DNA of 21,212 bases from UBA7445 sp042096455 (GTDB taxonomy: Bacteria > Verrucomicrobiota > Verrucomicrobiia > Opitutales > Coraliomargaritaceae): positions 1 to 21,212 of the forward strand of contig JBELLU010000032.1 of assembly GCA_042096455.1 (NCBI GenBank), written 5' to 3'. Positions 1-8,269 of this stretch are shown here, in pieces (within the stretch, counting starts at the first letter, position 1; each line of letters opens with the position of its first letter). Made by a program: the position numbers and the translations under genes. The notes below the pieces were generated by a model. The model did not search any database. It worked only from the letters and a program-made list of their open reading frames with translations, and was not told the DNA's origin.

Positions 1-15
1 GTTTTCACAACCCGC

Positions 16-1218
16 ATGAGCACACCCGAGCGAAACGACGCCGAAGCAACCTATTGCCGCGACAAATGGCGCGCGCCTTTTCAGGGAATCCTGGAGGCGG
101 GTTGGCAGGCCTTTCCGCTCCTCATCGCGATCCGGTATTTTGAAGCGCCGGAGACCGTGAAGGCGTTCATCGCGGGCGCGGGGCCGGTGGGTTTTTTGCT
201 CACCCCCCTCACCCTTTTTCTGGCGGCACGACTCGCGGCGCGCCCGAGTTATGCCTGCGCGGTTGTTTTTGTGATGAGCGCCGCCCTCATTCTGGGGGCG
301 ATCCTCGCGAGCAACCTCCTGCTCTTTACCCTATGTATCATCGCGAGTCAGATGGCGATGGTGCAACACGGTCCCCTCATGGTGCAGGTCTATACCATGA
401 ATTACGAGGCGCATGAACGCGGGCGCCGCGTCACCACACCCCTCATGCTGACGGCGGGTTTCTCGGTGGGCTTCGCCTGGCTCGGCGGGGAAATCCTCGA
501 CCTCGATCTCCTCAACTACAAATACCTCTTTGGATGCATGGCGCTCTGTGCCCTTGCCTGTGCCCTCGCGGTGCGGGGCGTTCCCAGTGCGCCGCTATCC
601 ACCGAGCACGTCGGCAATCCCTGGCAAAGCTTCAGCCTCATCTGGAAAGACCGCCTCTTTGGATTCATCCTCAGCGCGTGGATGCTCCTCGGTCTGGGCA
701 ACCTCATCACGATCCCGATCCGGGTCGAATACCTCGCCAACCCCGCCTTTGGAATCAATGCCAACAATGCCACCATCGCCCTCCTGCTGGTGGTGGTCCC
801 CGCCCTGGCGCGCCTCGCCTCCACGAAATTCTGGGGCCGCCGCTTCGACCAACTCCATTTTGTCACGACCCGCAATAGCCTCAATCTTTGCTTCTTGCTG
901 AGTATCGCGCTCTTCTTCTTTACCACCCATATTTGGCTGCTCGCCATCGCGATGGCGTTTCAGGGAATCGCGATGGGCGGCGGTAAAATCTTCTGGGGGC
1001 TCTGGGTCACCAAGATCGCCCCGCCGGAAAAAGCCTCCGCCTATATGAGTATTCACATGGCGCTCACGGGATTCCGGGGAACCCTCGCCCCTTTCCTCGG
1101 GTATTGGATTCTGGCGAGTTCCAGCCCCGCGCTGGTGGCATGGGTCGGGCTCGCCCTCATCGCCGCCGCGATGCTCCTCTTTCAAACCCTGCGCGGTCAC
1201 GCCCGCCTCACCACCTAG
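16..1218 (+). CDS. MFS-type multi-pass membrane transporter
   Basis: The 400-residue product is strongly hydrophobic, with roughly 11-12 predicted membrane segments (for example around residues 52-72, 80-115, 145-165, 172-187, 215-235, 252-268, 288-322 and 345-392). Short basic loops lie between them. Length and pattern fit the major facilitator superfamily, so it is probably a proton-coupled carrier in the inner membrane; the substrate cannot be told. The glycine-rich stretch GIAMGGGKIFWGLWV, followed by a segment with TGFRGTLAPFLGYWI, is in keeping with the second half of an MFS fold. The ATG at 16 is the first start in the window, and the 15 bases upstream show no clear ribosome-binding site. 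The stop lies 3 bases before the next gene, so the two are probably cotranscribed. A functional link with the downstream helicase is not evident. The family call is fairly sure; the role is unknown. Confidence 0.8.
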   Translation: MSTPERNDAEATYCRDKWRAPFQGILEAGWQAFPLLIAIRYFEAPETVKAFIAGAGPVGFLLTPLTLFLAARLAARPSYACAVVFVMSAALILGAILASNLLLFTLCIIASQMAMVQHGPLMVQVYTMNYEAHERGRRVTTPLMLTAGFSVGFAWLGGEILDLDLLNYKYLFGCMALCALACALAVRGVPSAPLSTEHVGNPWQSFSLIWKDRLFGFILSAWMLLGLGNLITIPIRVEYLANPAFGINANNATIALLLVVVPALARLASTKFWGRRFDQLHFVTTRNSLNLCFLLSIALFFFTTHIWLLAIAMAFQGIAMGGGKIFWGLWVTKIAPPEKASAYMSIHMALTGFRGTLAPFLGYWILASSSPALVAWVGLALIAAAMLLFQTLRGHARLTT

Positions 1219-1221
1219 GCC

Positions 1222-3576
1222 ATGCAGATTGATCCCCTCGAGCGTTCCATACAGCTCAGCGTCGGTGAACTGGCGAGCTTCCGCAATGCCCCGCCCGCCC
1301 CGCGTCCCGGCGGGGGATCCTGGCGCGCCGCCCTCGGACAGGAATGGCATCAAACCGCCGCCGAACAAACCGCACAGCAATTCCCGGAAGCGCGCTTCGA
1401 AGTCCCCCTTGAGGCGATCTGGCGACACCGCGACTGGATCTTTCGCATTCAGGGCCGCATCGACCAAATCATTCCCGCCCCCCACGACGGCCTCACCCTG
1501 CGCGAGGTCAAAACCATCCGCGCCAGCCTCCCCGCTCCCGCCGAGGAACTCGCCGCCCGCTACCCGCAACACCTCGCCCAAGCCGCCACCTACCTCGCCC
1601 TCGCCCGCGTCCGCCCTGAATTCCAAGCCGCCACCCTCCGCGCCGAACTCGCCTGGATCGATATCGATACCGGCACCGTCCAAATCCAATCCCTCGGCCC
1701 CGGCGACGAGACGCGCTTCAACCAACAACTCGACGCCCTCATCCCTTTCCTCGAGGACCGCCGCAGCGCCCGCGGTCGCCTACTGGACGCCGAACTCAAA
1801 CCGCCCTTCGAAACCCTCCGCGAGGGGCAGGCCGAATTCCGAACCGCCCTGCGAGCCGCCGCCCTCGAAGCCCCGACCCTCCTCCTGCAAGCCCCCACCG
1901 GATTCGGCAAGACCGGGCTGGTCCTTGAGCACGCCCTCCAATCCCTCCTCGATGGCGTCCATGAACGCCTCATCTTTCTCAGCAGCCAATCGACCGGACA
2001 AGTCCAAACCCGCGTGCAGCTCGAGGCGATGCTCGGCACCGGCCTGCGCTCCATCCAGATGCGCAACCGCCGCGAGCACCGCATCGAAAGCGCCGCCCAT
2101 ACCTGCACCGGTGATACCCGTTGCGAAGCGGAACTCGCCACCCGTTGGCACGACGCCGACCTCCGCCCCGAAGAATTTTTCCGGTCCGGGACCTTTGAAT
2201 TGGAAGCGGCGAAGTCCCTCGGTCGCGAGACCGGGATCTGTCCCTACGCCCTGACCAAAAGTTGCCTGCCCTATGCGGAGGTCTGGATTGGCGACGTCAA
2301 TTACTGCTTCAACCCCGCGAGCAGGAACGTTTTTGAACAGAGCTACGGCTTTGACCCGGCGCGCACCTGCCTCGTGGTGGACGAGGCGCACAACCTCCCG
2401 CGCCGTGCCGCCGATGCCCTCAGTCATACCCTTCGCGCCACCGAGTGGCTCTTTGCCCTCGAGGCCCTCGAGTCCGCCGGAGCAAAACGCCAGGTCCTCG
2501 CGGTGGGCCGCGCCCTCGCGCATTGGATCGACCGGCAAAAACCGGGGAACCCCCTGCCCACCAATAAACAATACGAAGCCCTCGACCTCTGCGAAGATTT
2601 CAGCCGCGGCTTCCGGGAGGCCCGCCTCGATTACGCCGCGACCCCGCCCTTTGCCCTCGACCTCGCCCACCGCATCCACGACCTCGCGGAGGCCCTCGCC
2701 CGACCCCAACAGGAATACCTTGCATGGATTCCCGCCGACGGAACCCTCCGCGCCGAATGTCTTCAGCCCGCCCCCTGGATCCGGGAATGCCTGCGCCCCT
2801 TTGCCCGACAAATCCTCATGTCTGCCACCCTCGCCCCCTACCCCGAATTCATGGTACGTTGCGGACTCGAGGCCGAGTCCCTGCAAGTGGTGGAAGGTCA
2901 CGCCCCCTGGCGCGAGGACGCCTACCGCGTCGCGGTCGATACCCGCGTCGATACCCGACTCAAAAACCGCCACCTCCATTTTGAAACCACCGCCCGCTCG
3001 GTGGCGGCTTGCATCGCCCGCAGTCCGGGTGTTCCCGTCGCGGTCTTTTTCAGTTCCTATCAATACGCCGAAAACGTCCGCGCCTACCTTGAAACCCTCG
3101 AACCCCAGGCGCGCGCCGCGATTCAACCGCGCGGCCTTGAACTCGCCGAACAGGAGGCCTTCATCCAATCAGCTCTCCTTACAGAGGACGCCCTCTTCCT
3201 CATCCTCGGCTCCAGTTATGCCGAAAGCATCGACGCCCTCGGGGGGCGCGTGCACACCGCCATCGTGGTCGGTCCCGCCCTCCCCGAGGTCAATTGCGTC
3301 CGTGAAGCCCGCGTCACCGCGCACCCCTCCGATGACCGCGAGACCGCTTTTCACGAATGCTACCGCCTCCCCGGGATGCGGCGCATCCATCAAGCCCTCG
3401 GGCGGCTCGTTCGCGCGCCGGGTCACCGCGCCACCATTCTCCTGCAGGGCCGCCGCTTCGCCGAAGCGCCCTACCAAGAAGCCCTCGCCCCGGAATACCA
3501 AAGCACCACCCGGATCGAAAACGAGGCGCAGCTCTTTGATTGGCTCGCAGAACCGGCTCCGGGGGCGGCTGAATAA
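1222..3576 (+). CDS. XPD/DinG-type Fe-S helicase with N-terminal PD-(D/E)XK (RecB/Cas4-like) nuclease domain
   Basis: This 784-residue protein joins two enzymes. Residues about 35-180 look like a RecB/Cas4-type nuclease: GRIDQI at 78-83 gives the metal-binding D81, EVK at 95-97 gives the E-x-K pair, and QAATY at 120-124 is the usual QxxxY motif. Residues about 195-784 form a superfamily 2 helicase. Walker A is APTGFGKTG (224-232) and the DEAH box is at 387-390. SATLAP is at 533-538 and motif VI, QALGRLVR, is at 724-731. Between Walker A and DEAH lie C295, C301, C340 and C348, placed like the four ligands of the XPD/DinG [4Fe-4S] cluster. The expected activity is ATP-driven 5'-3' unwinding coupled to cleavage of single strands, in DNA repair; this is inferred from the families. 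It begins 3 bases after the transporter gene. Ordinary DinG lacks the nuclease part. Confidence 0.88.
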   Translation: MQIDPLERSIQLSVGELASFRNAPPAPRPGGGSWRAALGQEWHQTAAEQTAQQFPEARFEVPLEAIWRHRDWIFRIQGRIDQIIPAPHDGLTLREVKTIRASLPAPAEELAARYPQHLAQAATYLALARVRPEFQAATLRAELAWIDIDTGTVQIQSLGPGDETRFNQQLDALIPFLEDRRSARGRLLDAELKPPFETLREGQAEFRTALRAAALEAPTLLLQAPTGFGKTGLVLEHALQSLLDGVHERLIFLSSQSTGQVQTRVQLEAMLGTGLRSIQMRNRREHRIESAAHTCTGDTRCEAELATRWHDADLRPEEFFRSGTFELEAAKSLGRETGICPYALTKSCLPYAEVWIGDVNYCFNPASRNVFEQSYGFDPARTCLVVDEAHNLPRRAADALSHTLRATEWLFALEALESAGAKRQVLAVGRALAHWIDRQKPGNPLPTNKQYEALDLCEDFSRGFREARLDYAATPPFALDLAHRIHDLAEALARPQQEYLAWIPADGTLRAECLQPAPWIRECLRPFARQILMSATLAPYPEFMVRCGLEAESLQVVEGHAPWREDAYRVAVDTRVDTRLKNRHLHFETTARSVAACIARSPGVPVAVFFSSYQYAENVRAYLETLEPQARAAIQPRGLELAEQEAFIQSALLTEDALFLILGSSYAESIDALGGRVHTAIVVGPALPEVNCVREARVTAHPSDDRETAFHECYRLPGMRRIHQALGRLVRAPGHRATILLQGRRFAEAPYQEALAPEYQSTTRIENEAQLFDWLAEPAPGAAE

Positions 3577-3641
3577 TTTCATTGCCCCCCGCCCCACAAA
3601 CCGCCATCTAAAGAAAACCTTTTACAGGGACATCCTATTAC

Positions 3642-4601
3642 ATGAGTCAAAATTTAGATTGGAACCGCAAGGACCTTATCGACCTAAAACCGCTCAGCCG
3701 GGCGGAAATTGAAACTATTTTTCAGGCGGCGGGCGCCTTTAAAAAAGCGCTCCAAAAAAAGGACAAGAAACAAGCCTACCTGGAGGGGCGCACCGTTGTG
3801 AACCTCTTCCTCGAACCGAGCACCCGCACCCGCCTCGCCTTCGAAGCCGCCGCCCAAAACCTTTCCGCCGATACGATCTCGGTCTCAGCCGCCGCCAGTA
3901 GCCTCACTAAAGGCGAAAGCCTCCGCGATACCGCCGCCAACCTCAAGGCCCTGCAGGCCGACATCATTATCATGCGCCACTCCGCCTCCGGCGCGCCGAA
4001 TTACCTGAGCAAGGTCATCGACATCCCCGTCATCAACGCCGGTGACGGTTCCCATGCCCACCCCACCCAAGCCCTCCTCGACGCCTTCACCCTCATCGAT
4101 AAACTGGGGCCCCTCGACGGTAAAAAAGTCACGATCCTGGGCGACATCCTCTTCAGCCGCGTCGCCCGTTCCAATATCATCTGCCTCCAGAAACTCGGCG
4201 CAGAAGTCACCATCGCGGGCCCCAGTACCCTCGTCCCGGAAGGTTTCCGAGCGATGGGTGTCCGCGTGTGCCACGACCTGCAACCCGCCCTCGAAGACGC
4301 GGACGCCGTGATGCTCCTCCGCATCCAGCACGAACGCCAGACTTCCACCCACTTCCCCTCCATCGGGGAATACACCCGCATCTTTGGCCTCAATAAAGCC
4401 CGCGCCAAATGGCTCAAACCGGGCGCCCTCATTATGCACCCCGGCCCCATTAACCGGGGGGTCGAAATCGACTCCGAACTCGCCGACTCCGAACAATCCG
4501 TCATCCTCGAACAGGTCACCAACGGCATCCTAGTCCGGATGGCGGTGCTCCACCTCTGCCACTGCCACCACCGGGGCCTGAAAATCAAACTGCCCGCATG
4601 A
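3642..4601 (+). CDS. pyrB: Aspartate carbamoyltransferase catalytic subunit
   Basis: Catalyses carbamoyl phosphate + aspartate to N-carbamoylaspartate, the first committed step of pyrimidine synthesis, in the cytoplasm. The 319 residues match the usual length of the catalytic chain. Visible signatures are STRTR at 60-64 (carbamoyl phosphate loop), SLTKGES at 87-93 with K90 of the '80s loop', HPTQ at 140-143, and HPGPINRGVEI at 266-276. The ATG at 3642 has a possible Shine-Dalgarno AGGGA at 3626-3630, about 11 bases upstream. The 65-base leader from 3577 shows no attenuator hairpin or PyrR-type anti-terminator. Its stop overlaps the start of pyrC by 4 bases (ATGA), so the two are translationally coupled. 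No regulatory chain gene (pyrI) is present. The C-terminus has an extra His/Cys cluster, CHCHH at 306-310, of unknown meaning. Confidence 0.97.
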   Translation: MSQNLDWNRKDLIDLKPLSRAEIETIFQAAGAFKKALQKKDKKQAYLEGRTVVNLFLEPSTRTRLAFEAAAQNLSADTISVSAAASSLTKGESLRDTAANLKALQADIIIMRHSASGAPNYLSKVIDIPVINAGDGSHAHPTQALLDAFTLIDKLGPLDGKKVTILGDILFSRVARSNIICLQKLGAEVTIAGPSTLVPEGFRAMGVRVCHDLQPALEDADAVMLLRIQHERQTSTHFPSIGEYTRIFGLNKARAKWLKPGALIMHPGPINRGVEIDSELADSEQSVILEQVTNGILVRMAVLHLCHCHHRGLKIKLPA

Positions 4602-5902
4602 GCGAAACCCAACACATTCTCTGGATCCACGGCGGGCGCGTCATCGACCCCGCCAATAACCGTGACGAATCCGCCGACCTCTACGCGGTCGACGGCATCC
4701 TCGTCGATGCCTTGAGTGATGCCCAAAAGGCCGCCGCCCACAAAGTGGACGCGACCGGCCAGGTGGTCGCGCCGGGTCTGGTCGACATTCACGTGCATTT
4801 CCGCGACCCGGGTCAAACCCACAAGGAAAGCATCCAAAGCGGCAGTGAGGCCGCCGCCGCAGGCGGTTACACCTCGGTGGTCTGTATGCCCAACACCAAT
4901 CCGGTCTGCGACAACGCCGGTACGATCCAACGCATCGTCGATACGGTTCGCCGCAGCGCCGTGATCCGCGTTTACACCACCGGTTGCCTCACGATTGGCA
5001 TGAATGGCGAACAACTCGCGCCTACCGGACAACTCAAGGAAGCCGGCATCGTGGCGGTCACGGACGATGGCAAATGCGTGCAAAGCAACGAAATCATGCG
5101 CCGCGCGGTGGAATACGCCCACATGTTTGACCTCCCCGTGATGGATCATTGCCAGGACGCCAGCCTCACCGAAGGCGCCGTCATGAATGAAGGCGAGTGG
5201 TCCCTCAAGCTCGGCCTGCGCGGTTGGCCCAAAGCCGCCGAGGATATCATCGTCGCCCGCAACGTCATCCTCGCGGAACTCACCGGAGCCCATATCCATA
5301 TGCAACACGTGAGCTCCGCCGCCTCGGTCGACATCCTGCGCCGGGCGATCGCGCGCGGTATTCCGGTCAGCGGCGAGGCGAGCCCCCACCATATCGAATT
5401 TACCGACGCCTGCCTCGAGGATTACGATACCCTCTATAAAATGAACCCGCCCCTGCGCACCGATGCCGACCGCGAAGCCCTCATCGAAGGCCTCTGCGAC
5501 GGAACCCTCGCCTGTATCGCCACCGACCACGCCCCCCACAGCCCCACCGAGAAAGATCAGGAATTTGATTACGCCCCCTTCGGCATCATTGGCCTCGAGA
5601 ACGCCCTCGCCGCTACCCTCGAAACCCTATACCACAGCGGGCGTTGCTCGCTCTCTCATGTCATTGCCCTCATGACCCACAAGGGCGCGGAACTCTGCAA
5701 ACTGAACGCCGGTACCCTCAGCGCCGGCGCGCCCGCCGATATCTGCATCCTTGACCCCGACGAAGCCTGGACTGTGGACCCGGAACAATTCTTCAGCCGC
5801 TCGCGCAATTGCCCCTGGAACGGACGCAGCCTGCGGGGTCGTGTCAAAGGCACCTATGTTGCGGGTCGTCAGGTTTTTGACGGAAACGCCATTACCGCCT
5901 AA
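4598..5902 (+). CDS. pyrC: Dihydroorotase, class I
   Basis: Zinc amidohydrolase that closes N-carbamoylaspartate to dihydroorotate, the step after PyrB. The 434 residues fit class I dihydroorotases. All expected metal and substrate residues are present: HVHFRDPG at 65-72 (H65, H67), the VTDDG segment with D157 as the bridging acid, MDHC with H184, QHVSS with H237, and ATDHAPH with the catalytic D310. NTNP at 99-102 and NPPLR at 283-287 match the substrate-binding regions. It is therefore likely the active enzyme and not the inactive PyrC' partner found beside some pyrB genes. The start overlaps the pyrB stop by 4 bases and the gene is followed after 3 bases by the membrane protease gene, which suggests a three-gene operon. 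Confidence 0.96.
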   Translation: MSETQHILWIHGGRVIDPANNRDESADLYAVDGILVDALSDAQKAAAHKVDATGQVVAPGLVDIHVHFRDPGQTHKESIQSGSEAAAAGGYTSVVCMPNTNPVCDNAGTIQRIVDTVRRSAVIRVYTTGCLTIGMNGEQLAPTGQLKEAGIVAVTDDGKCVQSNEIMRRAVEYAHMFDLPVMDHCQDASLTEGAVMNEGEWSLKLGLRGWPKAAEDIIVARNVILAELTGAHIHMQHVSSAASVDILRRAIARGIPVSGEASPHHIEFTDACLEDYDTLYKMNPPLRTDADREALIEGLCDGTLACIATDHAPHSPTEKDQEFDYAPFGIIGLENALAATLETLYHSGRCSLSHVIALMTHKGAELCKLNAGTLSAGAPADICILDPDEAWTVDPEQFFSRSRNCPWNGRSLRGRVKGTYVAGRQVFDGNAITA

Positions 5903-5905
5903 TTC

Positions 5906-6793
5906 ATGCCCCCCTCTCCCGATCTTCCCGCGATCCTCCTGACGCTTCTCTTTCTCGGCGTCCTCGGCGGTAGTCTCGCGCTCTGGTTCGCTCGCTGGCT
6001 CGCCCCCAAGCAAGCCATTCAGGAACACGAACCCCTCGCCGCCTGGTCCATCGGTTGGATCAACTTCGGCATCTTCCTTTGCGCTCTCGTCGTGGGGATC
6101 TACCTGTGCCAAATCCTCGGCTTCAGCGTCCTGGGCGCCACCGGTATCATCGAATCCGATATCCCGGAAAAAATGACGCCAAAATACGCACTCGTATCCA
6201 TTTTACTACTACAATTTCCCGCGCTCTTCATCATCCTCGGCCTGCGCAATTATTACCCGAATCAATTTTCCGGAGCCTTTGAAAACAAGCGCTATCCCTG
6301 GCTGCAAGCGCTGCGCCAAACCCTGCCCTTTTTCCTTCGCTACCTGCCCCTCATCTGGCTCGCGAGCATCCTCTGGAATGTGGTCCTCTCCGGCTTGCGG
6401 TCCATCGGCATCGTCGATGCCACCCCGCCGCAGGAAATCGTCGAACTTTTCAGCAGTGGCGGAAGCCCGGTCCTGATCACCCTCCTCGCCCTTTCCGCGG
6501 TTCTCCTGGCGCCCTACGTCGAGGAGATCCTCTTCCGCGGTTGCATCTATCGCTTCTTCAAAAGCAAGACCCTCATCCCTTTCGCGCAATTCATCAGCGG
6601 GGTGATCTTTGCCTTCATTCACGGCAACCTCGCTTCCTTTGGCCCGCTCATCGTGGTGGGCATCCTCCTCGCGCACATCTACGAGAAGGAAGGCAGCCTG
6701 CGCATGGCGATCTGCTTCCACGCCCTCTTCAACGCCTTTAGCCTGACCTTTATCCTCCTCGCCAGTAATTCCGAGGTCGTGCCATTGCCCTAA
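5906..6793 (+). CDS. CPBP-family (CAAX-type) intramembrane glutamic protease
   Basis: The product has 295 residues and about 7-8 hydrophobic segments (around 8-32, 48-80, 95-112, 138-160, 188-203, 228-240, 245-258 and 268-286). The CPBP/Abi signatures are complete: EEILFRG at 206-212 gives the paired glutamates and arginine, FIHGN has H239, and HALFN at 272-276 gives the H-xxx-N motif. Proteins of this family are membrane-embedded endopeptidases or scaffolds; in bacteria some act in bacteriocin immunity or signalling, but the substrate here is unknown. The N-terminal 130 residues extend beyond the core protease domain. It lies only 3 bases after pyrC, so it probably shares the pyr transcript, which need not imply a shared function. 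Confidence 0.9.
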   Translation: MPPSPDLPAILLTLLFLGVLGGSLALWFARWLAPKQAIQEHEPLAAWSIGWINFGIFLCALVVGIYLCQILGFSVLGATGIIESDIPEKMTPKYALVSILLLQFPALFIILGLRNYYPNQFSGAFENKRYPWLQALRQTLPFFLRYLPLIWLASILWNVVLSGLRSIGIVDATPPQEIVELFSSGGSPVLITLLALSAVLLAPYVEEILFRGCIYRFFKSKTLIPFAQFISGVIFAFIHGNLASFGPLIVVGILLAHIYEKEGSLRMAICFHALFNAFSLTFILLASNSEVVPLP

Positions 6794-6837
6794 AGCTTGG
6801 GATTGCAATAGCGGTGCGCTTTTGAATGATAGCCCGC

Positions 6838-7725
6838 ATGCGCAGTATGACAGGTTACGGCCGCGGAACGGCCACCGATCCCAAACTGGGTCTCACCGCG
6901 ACATTTGAATTGTCCGCCGTGAACCGCAAATCATTGGACGCCCATGTCCACGCCCCCCGTGAATGGAACGGGTTTGAGCAGACCTGCCAAGGCTGGTTGC
7001 GCGAGGGCGTGCAGCGCGGGCGCATCAATGTGCATCTGAAAATTGAAGCGGCGAAAGACAGCGCCTCTAAAAACGGATTGCATTGGGATGAGGCGAGCCT
7101 CGATGCCAGCGTTGAACGCCTCCGCCGGTATGCCGAAAAGAACGATTTCCCTTTCGAAGTTCACAGCGACCTGCTTCTCAACCTCGCCAAGACCCTCAAG
7201 GAGGATGCCGCTTTACCCGATTGGCGCGACCTGGAGCCCACCCTCAAGACGGCGTTTCAAACTGCTCTCCATGACCTGAACGCCATGCGCCAAACCGAAG
7301 GCGCCGCCCTCGCCAAGGACATCCTCCAACAATTGACGGATCTCGAAGCGCGATGCCGGGGAATCGCGCAGGACGCCCAATCTGCCGCCGCACAACAACG
7401 CGACAACCTCCTCCAGCGCCTCCAGAAACTCGGCCTTGAAATCGACCTCCACGACGAACGCCTTCTCAAGGAACTCGCCCTATTTGCGGACCGTTCCGAC
7501 ATCAGCGAAGAGCTCACCCGCCTCGACGCCCACCTCGACCAATTCCGCAGCTTTGTCGATTCCAGGGAAGCCCACGGGCGCAAAATGGATTTCCTCTGCC
7601 AGGAGATCAATCGCGAGCTCAACACCACCGGCAGCAAATCCACTTCCATCGAAATCACCCGCGCCGTCCTGGAAGGCAAAAACATCCTCGAGCGCATTCG
7701 GGAACAAGTGCAAAACGTTGAGTAG
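6838..7725 (+). CDS. yicC: YicC/YloC-family endoribonuclease
   Basis: The 295-residue product opens with MRSMTGYGRG, the family's typical N-terminus (usually M-x-SMTG-F/Y-G/A-R). It ends with the characteristic C-terminal domain: DISEEL at 221-226, GRKMDFLCQEINRE at 247-260, NTTGSKS at 262-268, and ERIREQVQNVE at the end. E. coli YicC is reported as an endoribonuclease acting on RNA; the role is otherwise poorly defined. The middle (about residues 140-205) is rich in charged and glutamine residues and probably helical. An in-frame ATG at 6826 would add four residues (MIAR); 6838 is chosen because it gives the family start. There is no clear ribosome-binding site. Often gmk follows yicC in bacteria, but here it is an ACT-domain gene. 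Confidence 0.93.
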   Translation: MRSMTGYGRGTATDPKLGLTATFELSAVNRKSLDAHVHAPREWNGFEQTCQGWLREGVQRGRINVHLKIEAAKDSASKNGLHWDEASLDASVERLRRYAEKNDFPFEVHSDLLLNLAKTLKEDAALPDWRDLEPTLKTAFQTALHDLNAMRQTEGAALAKDILQQLTDLEARCRGIAQDAQSAAAQQRDNLLQRLQKLGLEIDLHDERLLKELALFADRSDISEELTRLDAHLDQFRSFVDSREAHGRKMDFLCQEINRELNTTGSKSTSIEITRAVLEGKNILERIREQVQNVE

Positions 7726-7772
7726 CCCGCCTCAAGCCCGCGCAAAAAAATAGTGCAAGAAGCGTGCAAATG

Positions 7773-7795
7773 GCTCATAGTCTTTAATTATGAGC
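7773..7795 (+). promoter_or_regulatory. Inverted repeat that includes the ACT gene start codon
   Basis: GCTCATA at 7773-7779 is a perfect inverted match to TATGAGC at 7789-7795, with 9 bases between (a G-U pair could extend the RNA stem by one). The start codon ATG at 7790-7792 lies within the right arm. Just upstream, GTGCAA occurs twice, at 7753-7758 and 7764-7769, 11 bases apart, which is about one helical turn. The arms could form a start-masking RNA hairpin or an operator. A 7-base match can also arise by chance. Confidence 0.3.
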
Positions 7796-8251
7796 GCTGA
7801 AGTGCTACAGGAACCCAACCCCTACCGGCCCGTTATCCAATTCTCCATTCATGCCGATAACAAAGTCGGCCGCTTGAATGAACTCATCAGTCTGCTCTCC
7901 GTGCGCGAAGTGCATGTCATGGCGCTCTCGATTCTCGATACCACCGACAGCTCCATCATTCGCCTCATCGTGGACTATCCCGAAGAAGCGCAGAACCTGC
8001 TCGTCGAACACAATTTTTCCTACGTTCAAAGCGGGCTCATCGCAGTGGAAATCGAGGACGAATCCCTTCTCAAGGCCGTCACCAGTGCCCTCGTGCAGGC
8101 GGAGATCAATATCCACTACGTTTACCCCTTCCTCGTGCGACCACGCGGTCGCTACGCCCTCGCCCTGAGCCTCGAAGACAACGAACTCGCAGCCGAAACC
8201 CTCCAACGGCACCAAATCAAAGTCATCGGGCAAAACGATATCGCCCGTTAG
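7790..8251 (+). CDS. Tandem ACT-domain protein
   Basis: The 153-residue protein has no catalytic domain and reads as two ACT folds. Residues about 15-85 have the typical first strand followed by DNKVGRLNEL, where glycine and leucine sit at the usual ligand-binding turn. Residues about 86-150 repeat the pattern with the helix ESLLKAVTSAL and strands INIHYVYPFL and RYALALSL. ACT domains bind amino acids or other small ligands and usually regulate enzymes. Free-standing pairs like this are often labelled as acetolactate-synthase-like in databases, but nothing here supports enzymatic activity. The start codon ATG at 7790 lies in an inverted repeat. The TetR gene begins 18 bases after its stop, so they may be cotranscribed. 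The domain call is good; the function is unknown. Confidence 0.85.
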   Translation: MSAEVLQEPNPYRPVIQFSIHADNKVGRLNELISLLSVREVHVMALSILDTTDSSIIRLIVDYPEEAQNLLVEHNFSYVQSGLIAVEIEDESLLKAVTSALVQAEINIHYVYPFLVRPRGRYALALSLEDNELAAETLQRHQIKVIGQNDIAR

Positions 8252-8269
8252 CGACGCACCCTCCGCTAC

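Noticed and set aside
595..3168. Long - strand frames opposite the transporter and the nuclease-helicase
   Set aside because: Same compositional artefact; the + strand products have clear families.
3577..3641. Possible attenuator or PyrR-type control before pyrB
   Set aside because: Only 65 bases, with no stable hairpin followed by a T run and no recognisable anti-terminator sequence.
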